Positions 1-6,621 of a stretch of 6,621 nucleotides of DNA are shown one piece after another. How positions within the stretch are numbered: the stretch's first letter is position 1; each line of letters starts with the position of its first letter. Origin of the DNA: Candidatus Aquidulcis sp. (GTDB lineage: Bacteria > Chloroflexota > Anaerolineae > Anaerolineales > E44-bin32); the NCBI GenBank assembly GCA_020723365.1, contig DYJB01000028.1, forward strand, positions 1 to 6,621. Reading direction: 5' to 3'. The notes beneath the pieces are model-generated. The model made no database searches, was not told the DNA's origin, and worked only from the letters and a program-made list of their open reading frames with translations. The translations under genes and the position numbers were made by a program.

Positions 1-403
1 TGGTCAGCGCCAGGGTGGCCATCTCCGACGGCTGCACCGAGCCGCCCAGGATGGCGCGGCGCGGGTCGCCGCCGACGCTCAGGACCAGTGACAGCACCAG
101 GCCGAAGATGGCGGCGCCGATGACGGGCACGGCCAGCCGGCGCAGCCAGTGCAGCGGGAAGAAAGCCGCCAGCAGCAGAACCACCGCGGCGAAGCCCAGG
201 TTGCCCAGCTGCTTGAAGAAGATGGCATCGGGGTCCAGGTACAAGCGCCAGGAAACGTCCCAGCTGGCCGAATAGACCATCACCAGCCCAAAGGCGATCA
301 TCCCGATGACAAGCAGGAGCAGCCACGGATCGAATCCCAGCCAGCGCGAGTGGCGCGTGCCGAGCGGCTGAGCGACGGGCGGGGTGAAGGCGTTGGCGGT
401 CAC
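1..403 (-). CDS. ftsW: FtsW, SEDS-family septal peptidoglycan polymerase (N-terminal part, cut by window edge)
   Basis: Only the first 134 codons are present; the rest lies beyond base 1. SEDS proteins of this family polymerise lipid II into glycan strands at the septum with a partner class B PBP. A cytoplasmic tail of about 25 residues leads to a first membrane segment (about 27-46) ending in GLVMVYSAS, the usual FtsW/RodA TM1 signature. Further hydrophobic segments lie at about 69-84 and 91-110, followed by RRAILGGSVQPSE at 115-127, matching the family's RRWIxLG...QPSE loop. The start is the GTG at 401-403, which overlaps the murD TGA as GTGA; a GGTGA Shine-Dalgarno match lies 7 bases upstream inside murD. 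The expected Lys of QPSExxK is Thr130 here, and the RRW tryptophan is Ala. FtsW rather than RodA is inferred from its position after murD in a dcw cluster. Confidence 0.93.
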   Translation of the reverse strand, partial: MTANAFTPPVAQPLGTRHSRWLGFDPWLLLLVIGMIAFGLVMVYSASWDVSWRLYLDPDAIFFKQLGNLGFAAVVLLLAAFFPLHWLRRLAVPVIGAAIFGLVLSLVLSVGGDPRRAILGGSVQPSEMATLALT

Positions 404-1779
404 AGGTCCCTCACCAGCGCTCGGAAGCGATCGCCGCGCTCGGCGAAATCGGCGAAGGCGTCGTACGACGTGCCCCCGGGAGAGAGCAGGACGACGTCGC
501 CCGTCTCGGCGCGCCGCGCGGCGGCCTGCACGGCTTGCTCGAGCTCGGCGCACAGGTCGGTCGTCATCGGCCGCGGCCGGCCGGCGAACGGCCGCAGGGC
601 GGCGGCGATCTTGGGCGCCGCCTCGCCGAACAGGATCAGGTGGTCGACGCGGCGCGTGACCTCGTCGGCCCAAGGCCCCCAGGGAAGATCCTTGTCGCGC
701 CCGCCGGCCAGCAGCACGATCGGCTCGCTGAAGGAGCGCAGCGCGGCCAGGGCGCGTTTGGGCGCCGTGGCGATCGAGTCGTTGTACCAATCGGCGCCCT
801 GCACGCGCCGCACCCACTCGAGGCGGTGCTCGACGCCGCGGAAACCGTGGATCGCCTGGCGCATGGCCTCGATCGATATGCCCGCCGCGGCGGCGATGGC
901 GCAGGCGGCGGCAACGTTCTGCAGGTTGTGCTCGCCGCGCAGCTGCACGTCGCCGATAGAGGACACCACCTGATGTTGCCTGCCGTCCTGCAGCACAACC
1001 AGTCCGCCCCCGAACGAGGCGCCCCGGTTCGTCGGCGGCCGCTCCCGTCCGAAGGACCACAGCGTGCCGCGCACCCGGTCCCGGAGGGCCCAGGCGCCCG
1101 GGTCGTCGTGGCCGAGGACGGCGACGTCGTCCGGCTCCTGAGCCATCAGGATGCGCGCCTTGGCTTCGGTGTAGGCCGCCATCGTCTTGTGACGATCGAG
1201 ATGGTTCGGCGTGACGTTGAGCACGGCGGCGACATTCGGGCTGCTTGACATGACCTCAAGCTGGAAGGACGACAGCTCCATGACCACGAAGTCGTGCGGC
1301 TGGATCAGGCCCAGGTCTTCCAGCATCGGGCGGCCGATGTTGCCGCCGATCCAGGCGCGCACGCCTGTGGCCTGGGCATGAAGCTCGGCCATCCGCCCCA
1401 CCAGCGCCGTCGTGGTCGTCTTGCCGGCGGAGCCGGTGATGCCGATCGTGGGCGCGGGGCTGGCGTTGACGAAGATCTGCGAATCGTTCGTCACCGTCAG
1501 GCCCCGCTGACGCGCCTGCTGTGCCAGCGGCAGATCGGCGGGAACCCCGCCGGAAAGGCACACCAGGTCCGTGCCCTCGAGCAGCGTGGGCGGATGGCCT
1601 CCGAACACGAAGTCCAGGCGCAACCCCTGCAGCTCCTCGACAGCCTGAGCGAGCTCCGAGGCCGGCTTCTGGTCAGACATGGTCACGTGTGCACCCTGCT
1701 GCGTCAGATAGCGGGCGAGGGCCTTGCCCTGCCGGGCGAGGCCGACCACGACCACGCGCTTGCCCGCCCAGTCCGCCAT
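400..1779 (-). CDS. murD: MurD, UDP-N-acetylmuramoyl-L-alanine--glutamate ligase
   Basis: A cytoplasmic ATP-dependent ligase that adds (normally D-) glutamate to UDP-MurNAc-L-Ala. The 459 residues match the usual MurD length of about 440-460. The N-terminal UDP-binding Rossmann domain opens with VVVVGLARQGKALARYL. The central ATPase domain has the P-loop GITGSAGKTTTT (113-124), GNIGRP (146-151), MELSSFQLE (167-175), NVTPNHLDRH (188-197) and Lys207 in EAKARI, the expected carbamylated lysine. The C-terminal domain has GEHNLQN (282-288), EHRLEW (317-322), NDSIAT (333-338), GGRDK (359-363) and SPGGTSYDAF (433-442). All seven classic Mur-ligase invariants are present: K120, E168, H193, N285, N288, R319 and D334. 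Several substrate-loop residues differ from the E. coli type, for example Ile336 where NDSKAT has Lys. The ATG start has no clear Shine-Dalgarno, and the upstream small gene stops 9 bases before it, so translational coupling is likely. D- rather than L-Glu specificity is assumed from the family. Confidence 0.96.
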   Translation of the reverse strand: MADWAGKRVVVVGLARQGKALARYLTQQGAHVTMSDQKPASELAQAVEELQGLRLDFVFGGHPPTLLEGTDLVCLSGGVPADLPLAQQARQRGLTVTNDSQIFVNASPAPTIGITGSAGKTTTTALVGRMAELHAQATGVRAWIGGNIGRPMLEDLGLIQPHDFVVMELSSFQLEVMSSSPNVAAVLNVTPNHLDRHKTMAAYTEAKARILMAQEPDDVAVLGHDDPGAWALRDRVRGTLWSFGRERPPTNRGASFGGGLVVLQDGRQHQVVSSIGDVQLRGEHNLQNVAAACAIAAAAGISIEAMRQAIHGFRGVEHRLEWVRRVQGADWYNDSIATAPKRALAALRSFSEPIVLLAGGRDKDLPWGPWADEVTRRVDHLILFGEAAPKIAAALRPFAGRPRPMTTDLCAELEQAVQAAARRAETGDVVLLSPGGTSYDAFADFAERGDRFRALVRDL

Positions 1780-1788
1780 GCGCCACGG

Positions 1789-2103
1789 TCAGGCGGCCTG
1801 CTCGGCTTGCCGGGCAGGAGCGGCGCGGCGAGCCGGACGCACGGCGCGCTGCTGCGCGTCCGGCTTGTGCGCCTGGCGCAGGTCGTCCTCGACGCCGATC
1901 CAGAAGTGGTTCGGCAGGACCAGGCGCGCCTGGCGCATTTCGACCGGCATTGACTTCTCGCCGGCGGTGTCCCACGTCTCGGGGTTCACCAGGCACAGCG
2001 TCGGCTCCCGGCCGTACTTCTCCTTGTAGTAGTCCGCCGCCCGCCGCACCTTCTCGGCGAATGAGCGCGAGCTGTCATCGAACCAGAGCATTCCGATGTC
2101 CAT
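1789..2103 (-). CDS. Conserved-looking small protein of unknown function inside the dcw operon
   Basis: I cannot assign a function to this 104-residue protein. It lies between mraY and murD, 1 base after the mraY stop and 9 bases before the murD start, so it is surely co-transcribed with them. Its ATG follows an 8-base Shine-Dalgarno match (GGAGGTGA) within the end of mraY, which supports real translation. Residues 1-72 look folded and soluble: a beta-like MDIGMLWFDD, an amphipathic helix (about 14-31, FAEKVRRAADYYKEKYG), a strand around PTLCLVNPETW (34-44) and another around ARLVLPNHFWIGVED (59-73). Residues 74-104 are a low-complexity tail rich in Ala, Arg and Gln, likely disordered and basic. 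There is no signal peptide, membrane segment, metal-binding cluster or catalytic motif that I recognise. It resembles no standard dcw member such as FtsQ, FtsL or MraZ. The opening pattern vaguely recalls small hypothetical proteins of Chloroflexota, which is memory and unchecked. Confidence 0.82.
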   Translation of the reverse strand: MDIGMLWFDDSSRSFAEKVRRAADYYKEKYGREPTLCLVNPETWDTAGEKSMPVEMRQARLVLPNHFWIGVEDDLRQAHKPDAQQRAVRPARRAAPARQAEQAA

Positions 2104-2104
2104 G

Positions 2105-3105
<1,001 letters not shown>

Positions 3106-3109
<4 letters not shown>

Positions 3110-4530
3110 GCAGCTTCCTCCAGGCCGGCGATGATGGCGTCCATGTGCATGCCGCGCGAGCCTTTGATCAGGACGATGTCTCCCTCACCGATGCGGCCGC
3201 GCAGCAGCTCGGTGGCGGCGGCGCTGTCGGTGACGGCGTTGATGCGCGCCGCCCCCAGCCCGGAGCGCGCCGCCTCATCGGCGATCCAGCGCGCCCGTTC
3301 GCCCACGGTCACCAGCTCGCTGGCCACCTGGGCCACGCGCGCCCCGACCATGCGGTGCCCGCGTTCCTCGAATTCGCCCAGCTCGAGCATGTCGCCCAGC
3401 ACGGCGATGCGCCTTCCGTCGAGCTCCGCCAGCAGGTTCAGCGCGGCGATCACCGACGACGGCGCGGCGTTGTAGGTGTCATCCAGCAGCAGCGCCCCGC
3501 GCGGCCCCTGCACGGCCACCAGGCGCAGCTGCGACTGGGTGTTCTGCAACCCGTCCAGGATGGCATCCCAGGGCATTCCTTCGGTGAGCGCCACAGCCGC
3601 CGCGCGCAGCGCGGTGTGGACCGAATGCCGTCCGAGCAGGGGCACGTGCACATGGAAGGCCTCGCGCCCGTGGTGCAGGATGAAGCGGATGCCCTCCAGC
3701 CCGAGTCCCTGGTCGTCGCTGGCCCAAAGGTCGGCCGACGGCGTCAGGCCGTAGGTCAGGACCCGCGCCTGGGTGCGGGCGGCCATGCTCATCACCAGTT
3801 CGTCGTCGGCGTTGAGGATGGCCACGCCGTCGGGGGCAGCCGGCAGGCTCTCGACCAGCTCGCCCTTGCCAGCGACGATGGCTTGCATCGAGCCGGCCCG
3901 CTCCAGATGCACCGGGCTGATGTTCGTCACCAGGCCCACCTGCGGGCGGGCGATGGCGCACAGCAGCGCGATCTCGCCCGGAACGTAGAAGCCCATCTCG
4001 AGCACGGCCCGCTCGTGCGTCTCGGTCAGCCGCAGCATGCTCAGCGGCAGGCCGATCTCGTTGTTCAGGTTGCCCGGGTTGCGCAGCGTCCGGAAGCGGC
4101 CTTCGAGCACCTCGCCCGCCAGCTCCTTGGTGCTCGACTTGCCGACGCTGCCGGTGATGCCGATGACCCGCAGGCCCGTGAGGCGCGCCCGCCAGGCGGC
4201 CGCCACGGCCTGCAGCGCCGGAAGCGAGGCCGGCACGCGCAGGCACACCGGCGCGCGGCACGCGCGCGCCTGCTCTTCCGTCAGAGGGGCGCGCAGGTCG
4301 AGGACCGTCCACGGCCCCGTCACGTCGCGCTCGATCAGCGCCGCCACAGCGCCGCGCTCGAAGGCCTGCGCCAGGTAGTCGTGGCCGTCGGCGCGCTCGC
4401 CGGGCAGGGCCACGAACAGCGCACCGGGGATCGCAAGACGCGAGTCGATGGCGCCGTCCGTGACCACCTGGTCCAGAAAGGCGAAGGACTGTCCCGTCAG
4501 CGCCTCGACGACCGTGGCCAGCGTCAACAT
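3106..4530 (-). CDS. murF: MurF, UDP-MurNAc-tripeptide--D-alanyl-D-alanine ligase
   Basis: A cytoplasmic ATP-dependent ligase that adds D-Ala-D-Ala to UDP-MurNAc-tripeptide, completing the pentapeptide used by MraY. The 474 residues are a normal length. The N-terminal domain has the MurF-type DSRLAIPGALFVALPGERAD (29-48). The central ATPase domain has GITGSVGKSSTKE (124-136), NPGNLNNEIGLP (151-162), LEMGFYVPGEI (177-187), NISPVHLE (203-210) and Lys222, the likely carbamylated lysine. The C-terminal domain has DDTYNAAPSS (350-359), GDMLELGEFEERGH (379-392) and KGSRGM (456-461). The NNEIGLP and KGSRGM signatures favour MurF over MurE. Where Mur ligases have HNxxN, this one reads HSVHT (302-306), so two otherwise invariant Asn are Ser and Thr, and YNANP is YNAAP. 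ATG start, 7 bases after the ftsI stop, with a GGGTGA Shine-Dalgarno match. No murE precedes it. Confidence 0.96.
3117..3121 (-). promoter_or_regulatory. Shine-Dalgarno that fixes the GTG start of mraY
   Basis: On the minus strand the last codons of murF contain GGAGG, with 7 bases (AAGCTGC) to the GTG at 3107-3109. The spacing is ideal and supports the GTGA overlap start of mraY over any later in-frame start. Confidence 0.7.
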
Positions 4531-4537
4531 CGCCGTC

Positions 4538-6331
4538 TCACCCGCCCACCGTCTGCTGCGCCACCGACGTGTCGGGGGGCAGCCCCATCATCACCACCAG
4601 CCGCTCGGCGATCTCCTGGAAAGCGGGCGCGGCGATGACCGAACCCCAGGGCGCCGTCGCCGGCTTGTCGATACGCACCAGCACCAGGAAGCGCGGATCG
4701 GGCAGCGGACCCCACCCGACGAATGACGCCACCGTCCACTTCGGGTCGTAGCCCTTCTCGGTGGCGATCTGCGCCGTGCCGGTCTTGCCGGCCAGCCGGT
4801 AGCCATGGACGGCGGCGTAGCGGGTCTCGCCCTCGAGCGACTGGGCCAGCATCTCCGTCAGCGTCTCGGCCGTCTCCCGCGTGATCGGCCGGCCGAGCAC
4901 TGTCGGCTGCGGCCAGTAGGCCCCTTGCGGCCCGACGACCTGGCGCACCATGTGCGGCTGGACCATCTCGCCGTGGTTGGCGAGAGCCGAGACGGCCGTC
5001 AGCAACTGCAGCGGCGTGAGCGAGACGCCCTGCCCGAACGAGTTGGTGCCCATGTCGGGTTCGGTCCAGTCCGGATCGCGCGGCGTGCGCAGCTCACCGC
5101 TCACCTCGCCGGCAAGATCGACTCCGGTCAGCTGACCGATGCCGAAGCGGCTCAGGTAGGCGTAGAGATCCGTGGCGCCCAGGCGATCGGAGGCGATCCA
5201 GGCCAGGCAGACGTTGAGCGAGTGCTCCAGGCAGCCGACCATCGTCTGCTGTCCCCACGACCGCCCGTCCCAGTTGCGGATGATGTGACCGCCGACCTCG
5301 ATCTGGCCGTTGTCGATGAACTCCGTCTCCGGCTTCACCCGGTCGAGGTCGAGCGCCGCCGCCATGGTCAGGACCTTGAAGGTCGACCCGGGTTCGTACG
5401 TCCCGGCCACGCCCGGTGTGATGACCGGATTGCCGTCTTCCTCTTCCACGGTGTCCGGCAACCAGGGCTCGTAGTTGTTCGGATCGAGCACCGGCCAGGC
5501 GGCCATGGCCAGGATCTCCCCGTTGCGCGGGTCCATGACGACCACCTGCCCGCTCTCCGCCAGGCTCGACTCGATCGTTTCCTTAAGGACAGTCTCCACC
5601 ATCTGCTGCACGGCCAGGTCGAGCGTCAGCACCAGGTTGACGCCCGAGGGCGGGTTGGGCTGCAGGCGCGCTTCGAGCGGGATGAAGGGCCGGTGAACCG
5701 TGATCGGCTTGCCCGACAGCCATTCGTCGTAGTAGCCCTCGACGCCGTAAAAACCCTGGCCCTCCTGATTGACGAAACCGAGCACGTGGCCGGCGATCGT
5801 CCCGGCCGGGTAGACGCGTTTGGGGGCCGCCACGAGGTCGAGGCCGCTCAGGTCCGGCGCCAGCGGATCGGCCAGGAAGCCGTTGATCACCTCCGCCACC
5901 GTCTTATCGACGGTCAACGGCCATGGACTTCCCTGGGCGTCCTTGCGCGTCAGGCGGATGCGGTACTGGCCGAGAGCCGGCCAGTCGGTGGTCACCTGGG
6001 TGTACAGGTCCTCGAGGGGCAGGAGCAGCAGCTTGGAGAGCGTGAGGGGGATGTCCTTCTTGCTCTTCTCGGTGAGCTGGCGCACCTCGATCTCGATGTA
6101 GAACATCGTGCCGTTGGCGGCCAGCAGGGCTCCGTTGCGGTCGTAGATCTGGCCGCGGGCCGGGACGACGCGCTCGACGATGGCCGCACCGTACTCGGCG
6201 CGCGCGGCGAACACCGGTGCGTACGGTCCGAACTGCACGCGCACCAGCTGAAGCACGAGGGCAGCGACGGCGCCGGCCATGATCAGCAGGATGAAGCGGA
6301 TGCGGCGCCGGGTCACACCCTCGGTGTTCAC
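4538..6331 (-). CDS. ftsI: Class B penicillin-binding protein, septal transpeptidase FtsI/PbpB type
   Basis: A membrane-anchored D,D-transpeptidase that cross-links peptidoglycan at the division site as partner of FtsW. With the GTG start at 6329-6331 it has 597 residues. A short basic tail (TRRRIR) leads to one membrane anchor (about 12-35). The N-terminal dimerisation domain has RGQIYDRNG (59-67), and GVEGYYDEWLSG (196-207) is the usual class B PBP landmark. The transpeptidase domain has all three active-site motifs: STFK (316-319, Ser316 the nucleophile), SLN (371-373) and KTGTA (516-520). There is no PASTA domain; the chain ends about 75 residues after KTG. The GTG overlaps the upstream TGA as GTGA and has GGGGGA 6 bases upstream. 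A TTG 39 bases earlier would add a Pro/Gly-rich leader inside the upstream gene and is less likely. Position between an ftsL-like gene and murF argues for FtsI rather than the elongation enzyme MrdA. Confidence 0.95.
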   Translation of the reverse strand: MNTEGVTRRRIRFILLIMAGAVAALVLQLVRVQFGPYAPVFAARAEYGAAIVERVVPARGQIYDRNGALLAANGTMFYIEIEVRQLTEKSKKDIPLTLSKLLLLPLEDLYTQVTTDWPALGQYRIRLTRKDAQGSPWPLTVDKTVAEVINGFLADPLAPDLSGLDLVAAPKRVYPAGTIAGHVLGFVNQEGQGFYGVEGYYDEWLSGKPITVHRPFIPLEARLQPNPPSGVNLVLTLDLAVQQMVETVLKETIESSLAESGQVVVMDPRNGEILAMAAWPVLDPNNYEPWLPDTVEEEDGNPVITPGVAGTYEPGSTFKVLTMAAALDLDRVKPETEFIDNGQIEVGGHIIRNWDGRSWGQQTMVGCLEHSLNVCLAWIASDRLGATDLYAYLSRFGIGQLTGVDLAGEVSGELRTPRDPDWTEPDMGTNSFGQGVSLTPLQLLTAVSALANHGEMVQPHMVRQVVGPQGAYWPQPTVLGRPITRETAETLTEMLAQSLEGETRYAAVHGYRLAGKTGTAQIATEKGYDPKWTVASFVGWGPLPDPRFLVLVRIDKPATAPWGSVIAAPAFQEIAERLVVMMGLPPDTSVAQQTVGG

Positions 6332-6621
6332 GAGGAATCCCCCGCCGGGCCGAACCAGCGCATCAGCCAATCACCGAGCGTTTCGGTGTAGGCGGGCGAG
6401 AGCATGGCCTGGCCGCTATCGGGCTCGGCCGGCGGCCGCGGGGCCACGAAGTCCGACGGCGGAACGTAGCCGTCAATCGTCAGGAACAGCACGTCGTCGC
6501 CCTGCGCGGGGTGGAAGCCGAGGGCGACGGCTTTGGCCATCATCGTCTCGGGCGCCGTGCGCGAGGCCAACTCGGCGTTGAGCTCGCTGGTGGTGCGCAG
6601 CAGCTCGGCGCGGCGCGCTTC
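6328..6621 (-). CDS. FtsL-like septal protein, C-terminal part (cut by window edge)
   Basis: The visible 97 codons run in frame from the right edge to a TGA at 6328-6330; the start and any membrane anchor lie outside the window. The first ~20 residues (EARRAELLRTTSELNAEL) have heptad-like leucines and charges, as in the periplasmic coiled coil of FtsL/DivIC proteins. They are followed by PETMMAKAVALGFHPA and VLFLTIDGYVPPSD, the usual pattern of a helix with AxxLGf and then a short strand that ends FtsL-type domains. Position directly upstream of ftsI, overlapping its start by GTGA, is the classic ftsL locus. The protein would bridge FtsB/FtsQ to FtsW-FtsI. After that core a further ~45 residues form a Pro-rich linker and an aromatic amphipathic end (TETLGDWLMRWFG), longer than a typical FtsL tail. 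Such proteins diverge strongly, so I leave the symbol blank. Confidence 0.72.
   Translation of the reverse strand, partial: EARRAELLRTTSELNAELASRTAPETMMAKAVALGFHPAQGDDVLFLTIDGYVPPSDFVAPRPPAEPDSGQAMLSPAYTETLGDWLMRWFGPAGDSS
6338..6343 (-). promoter_or_regulatory. Likely Shine-Dalgarno deciding the ftsI start
   Basis: On the minus strand this reads GGGGGA, 6 bases before the GTG at 6329-6331. Together with the GTGA overlap, the same arrangement as at mraY and ftsW, it favours this GTG over the upstream TTG at 6368-6370. Confidence 0.5.

Noticed and set aside
1780..1788. Possible promoter or terminator between the small gene and murD
   Set aside because: The gap is 9 bases with no hairpin, T-run or -10/-35 pattern; it is simply an operon junction.
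3145..4638. Long plus-strand open frame (497 codons) opposite murF
   Set aside because: It is antisense to a gene with full MurF motifs. Its product is His/Arg/Gln/Ala-rich with no recognisable domain, as expected from the opposite strand of GC-rich coding DNA.
4805..6391. Long plus-strand open frame (528 codons) opposite ftsI
   Set aside because: It mirrors the FtsI gene, has a composition dominated by Arg, Val, Asp, Gly and His, and has no motif or ribosome-binding context; it is a GC-driven shadow.
6571..6621. A TTG at 6568-6570 as start of a separate 80-residue gene
   Set aside because: The frame continues open to the window edge with a coiled-coil sequence that joins smoothly, so the TTG is an internal Leu codon of a longer FtsL-like protein.

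Overview
The window is a densely packed piece of a bacterial dcw (division and cell wall) operon. Every gene reads on the minus strand, so transcription runs from high to low coordinates. In transcription order it holds: the C-terminal part of an FtsL-like septal protein (runs off the right edge), a class B transpeptidase FtsI/PBP (pbpB type), murF, mraY, a small 104-residue gene of unknown function, murD, and the N-terminal third of ftsW (runs off the left edge). No stretch over 10 bases lies outside a gene. Three junctions (ftsL-like/ftsI, murF/mraY, murD/ftsW) are GTGA overlaps, where a GTG start shares bases with the upstream TGA stop. The other three gaps are 7, 1 and 9 bases. I see no internal promoter, terminator, RNA gene, mobile element or CRISPR.

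The DNA is GC-rich. Gene order is the classic mraZ-rsmH-ftsL-ftsI-(murE)-murF-mraY-murD-ftsW type, except that murE is absent between ftsI and murF and a small extra gene sits between mraY and murD. The variant motifs (MurD with NDSIAT, GGRDK and PGGTSYDAF; MurF with GSVGKSSTKE) remind me of Chloroflexota, perhaps Anaerolineae. This taxonomic guess rests on recalled motif flavour, not on a search, and I hold it at about even odds.

The genes fit together as follows. MurD adds glutamate to UDP-MurNAc-L-Ala. MurF adds D-Ala-D-Ala to the tripeptide made by MurE, which is not in this window. MraY moves phospho-MurNAc-pentapeptide onto the lipid carrier. FtsW and the class B PBP form the septal glycan polymerase/transpeptidase pair, and the FtsL-like protein is the expected scaffold in the same divisome complex.

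I see no obvious new multi-gene system; most of the window is housekeeping. The points worth a second look are the unassigned small gene inside the operon, the missing murE, and replacements of normally near-invariant residues: two HNxxN asparagines in MurF, the first His of the HHH motif in MraY, and the Lys of the QPSExxK motif in FtsW.
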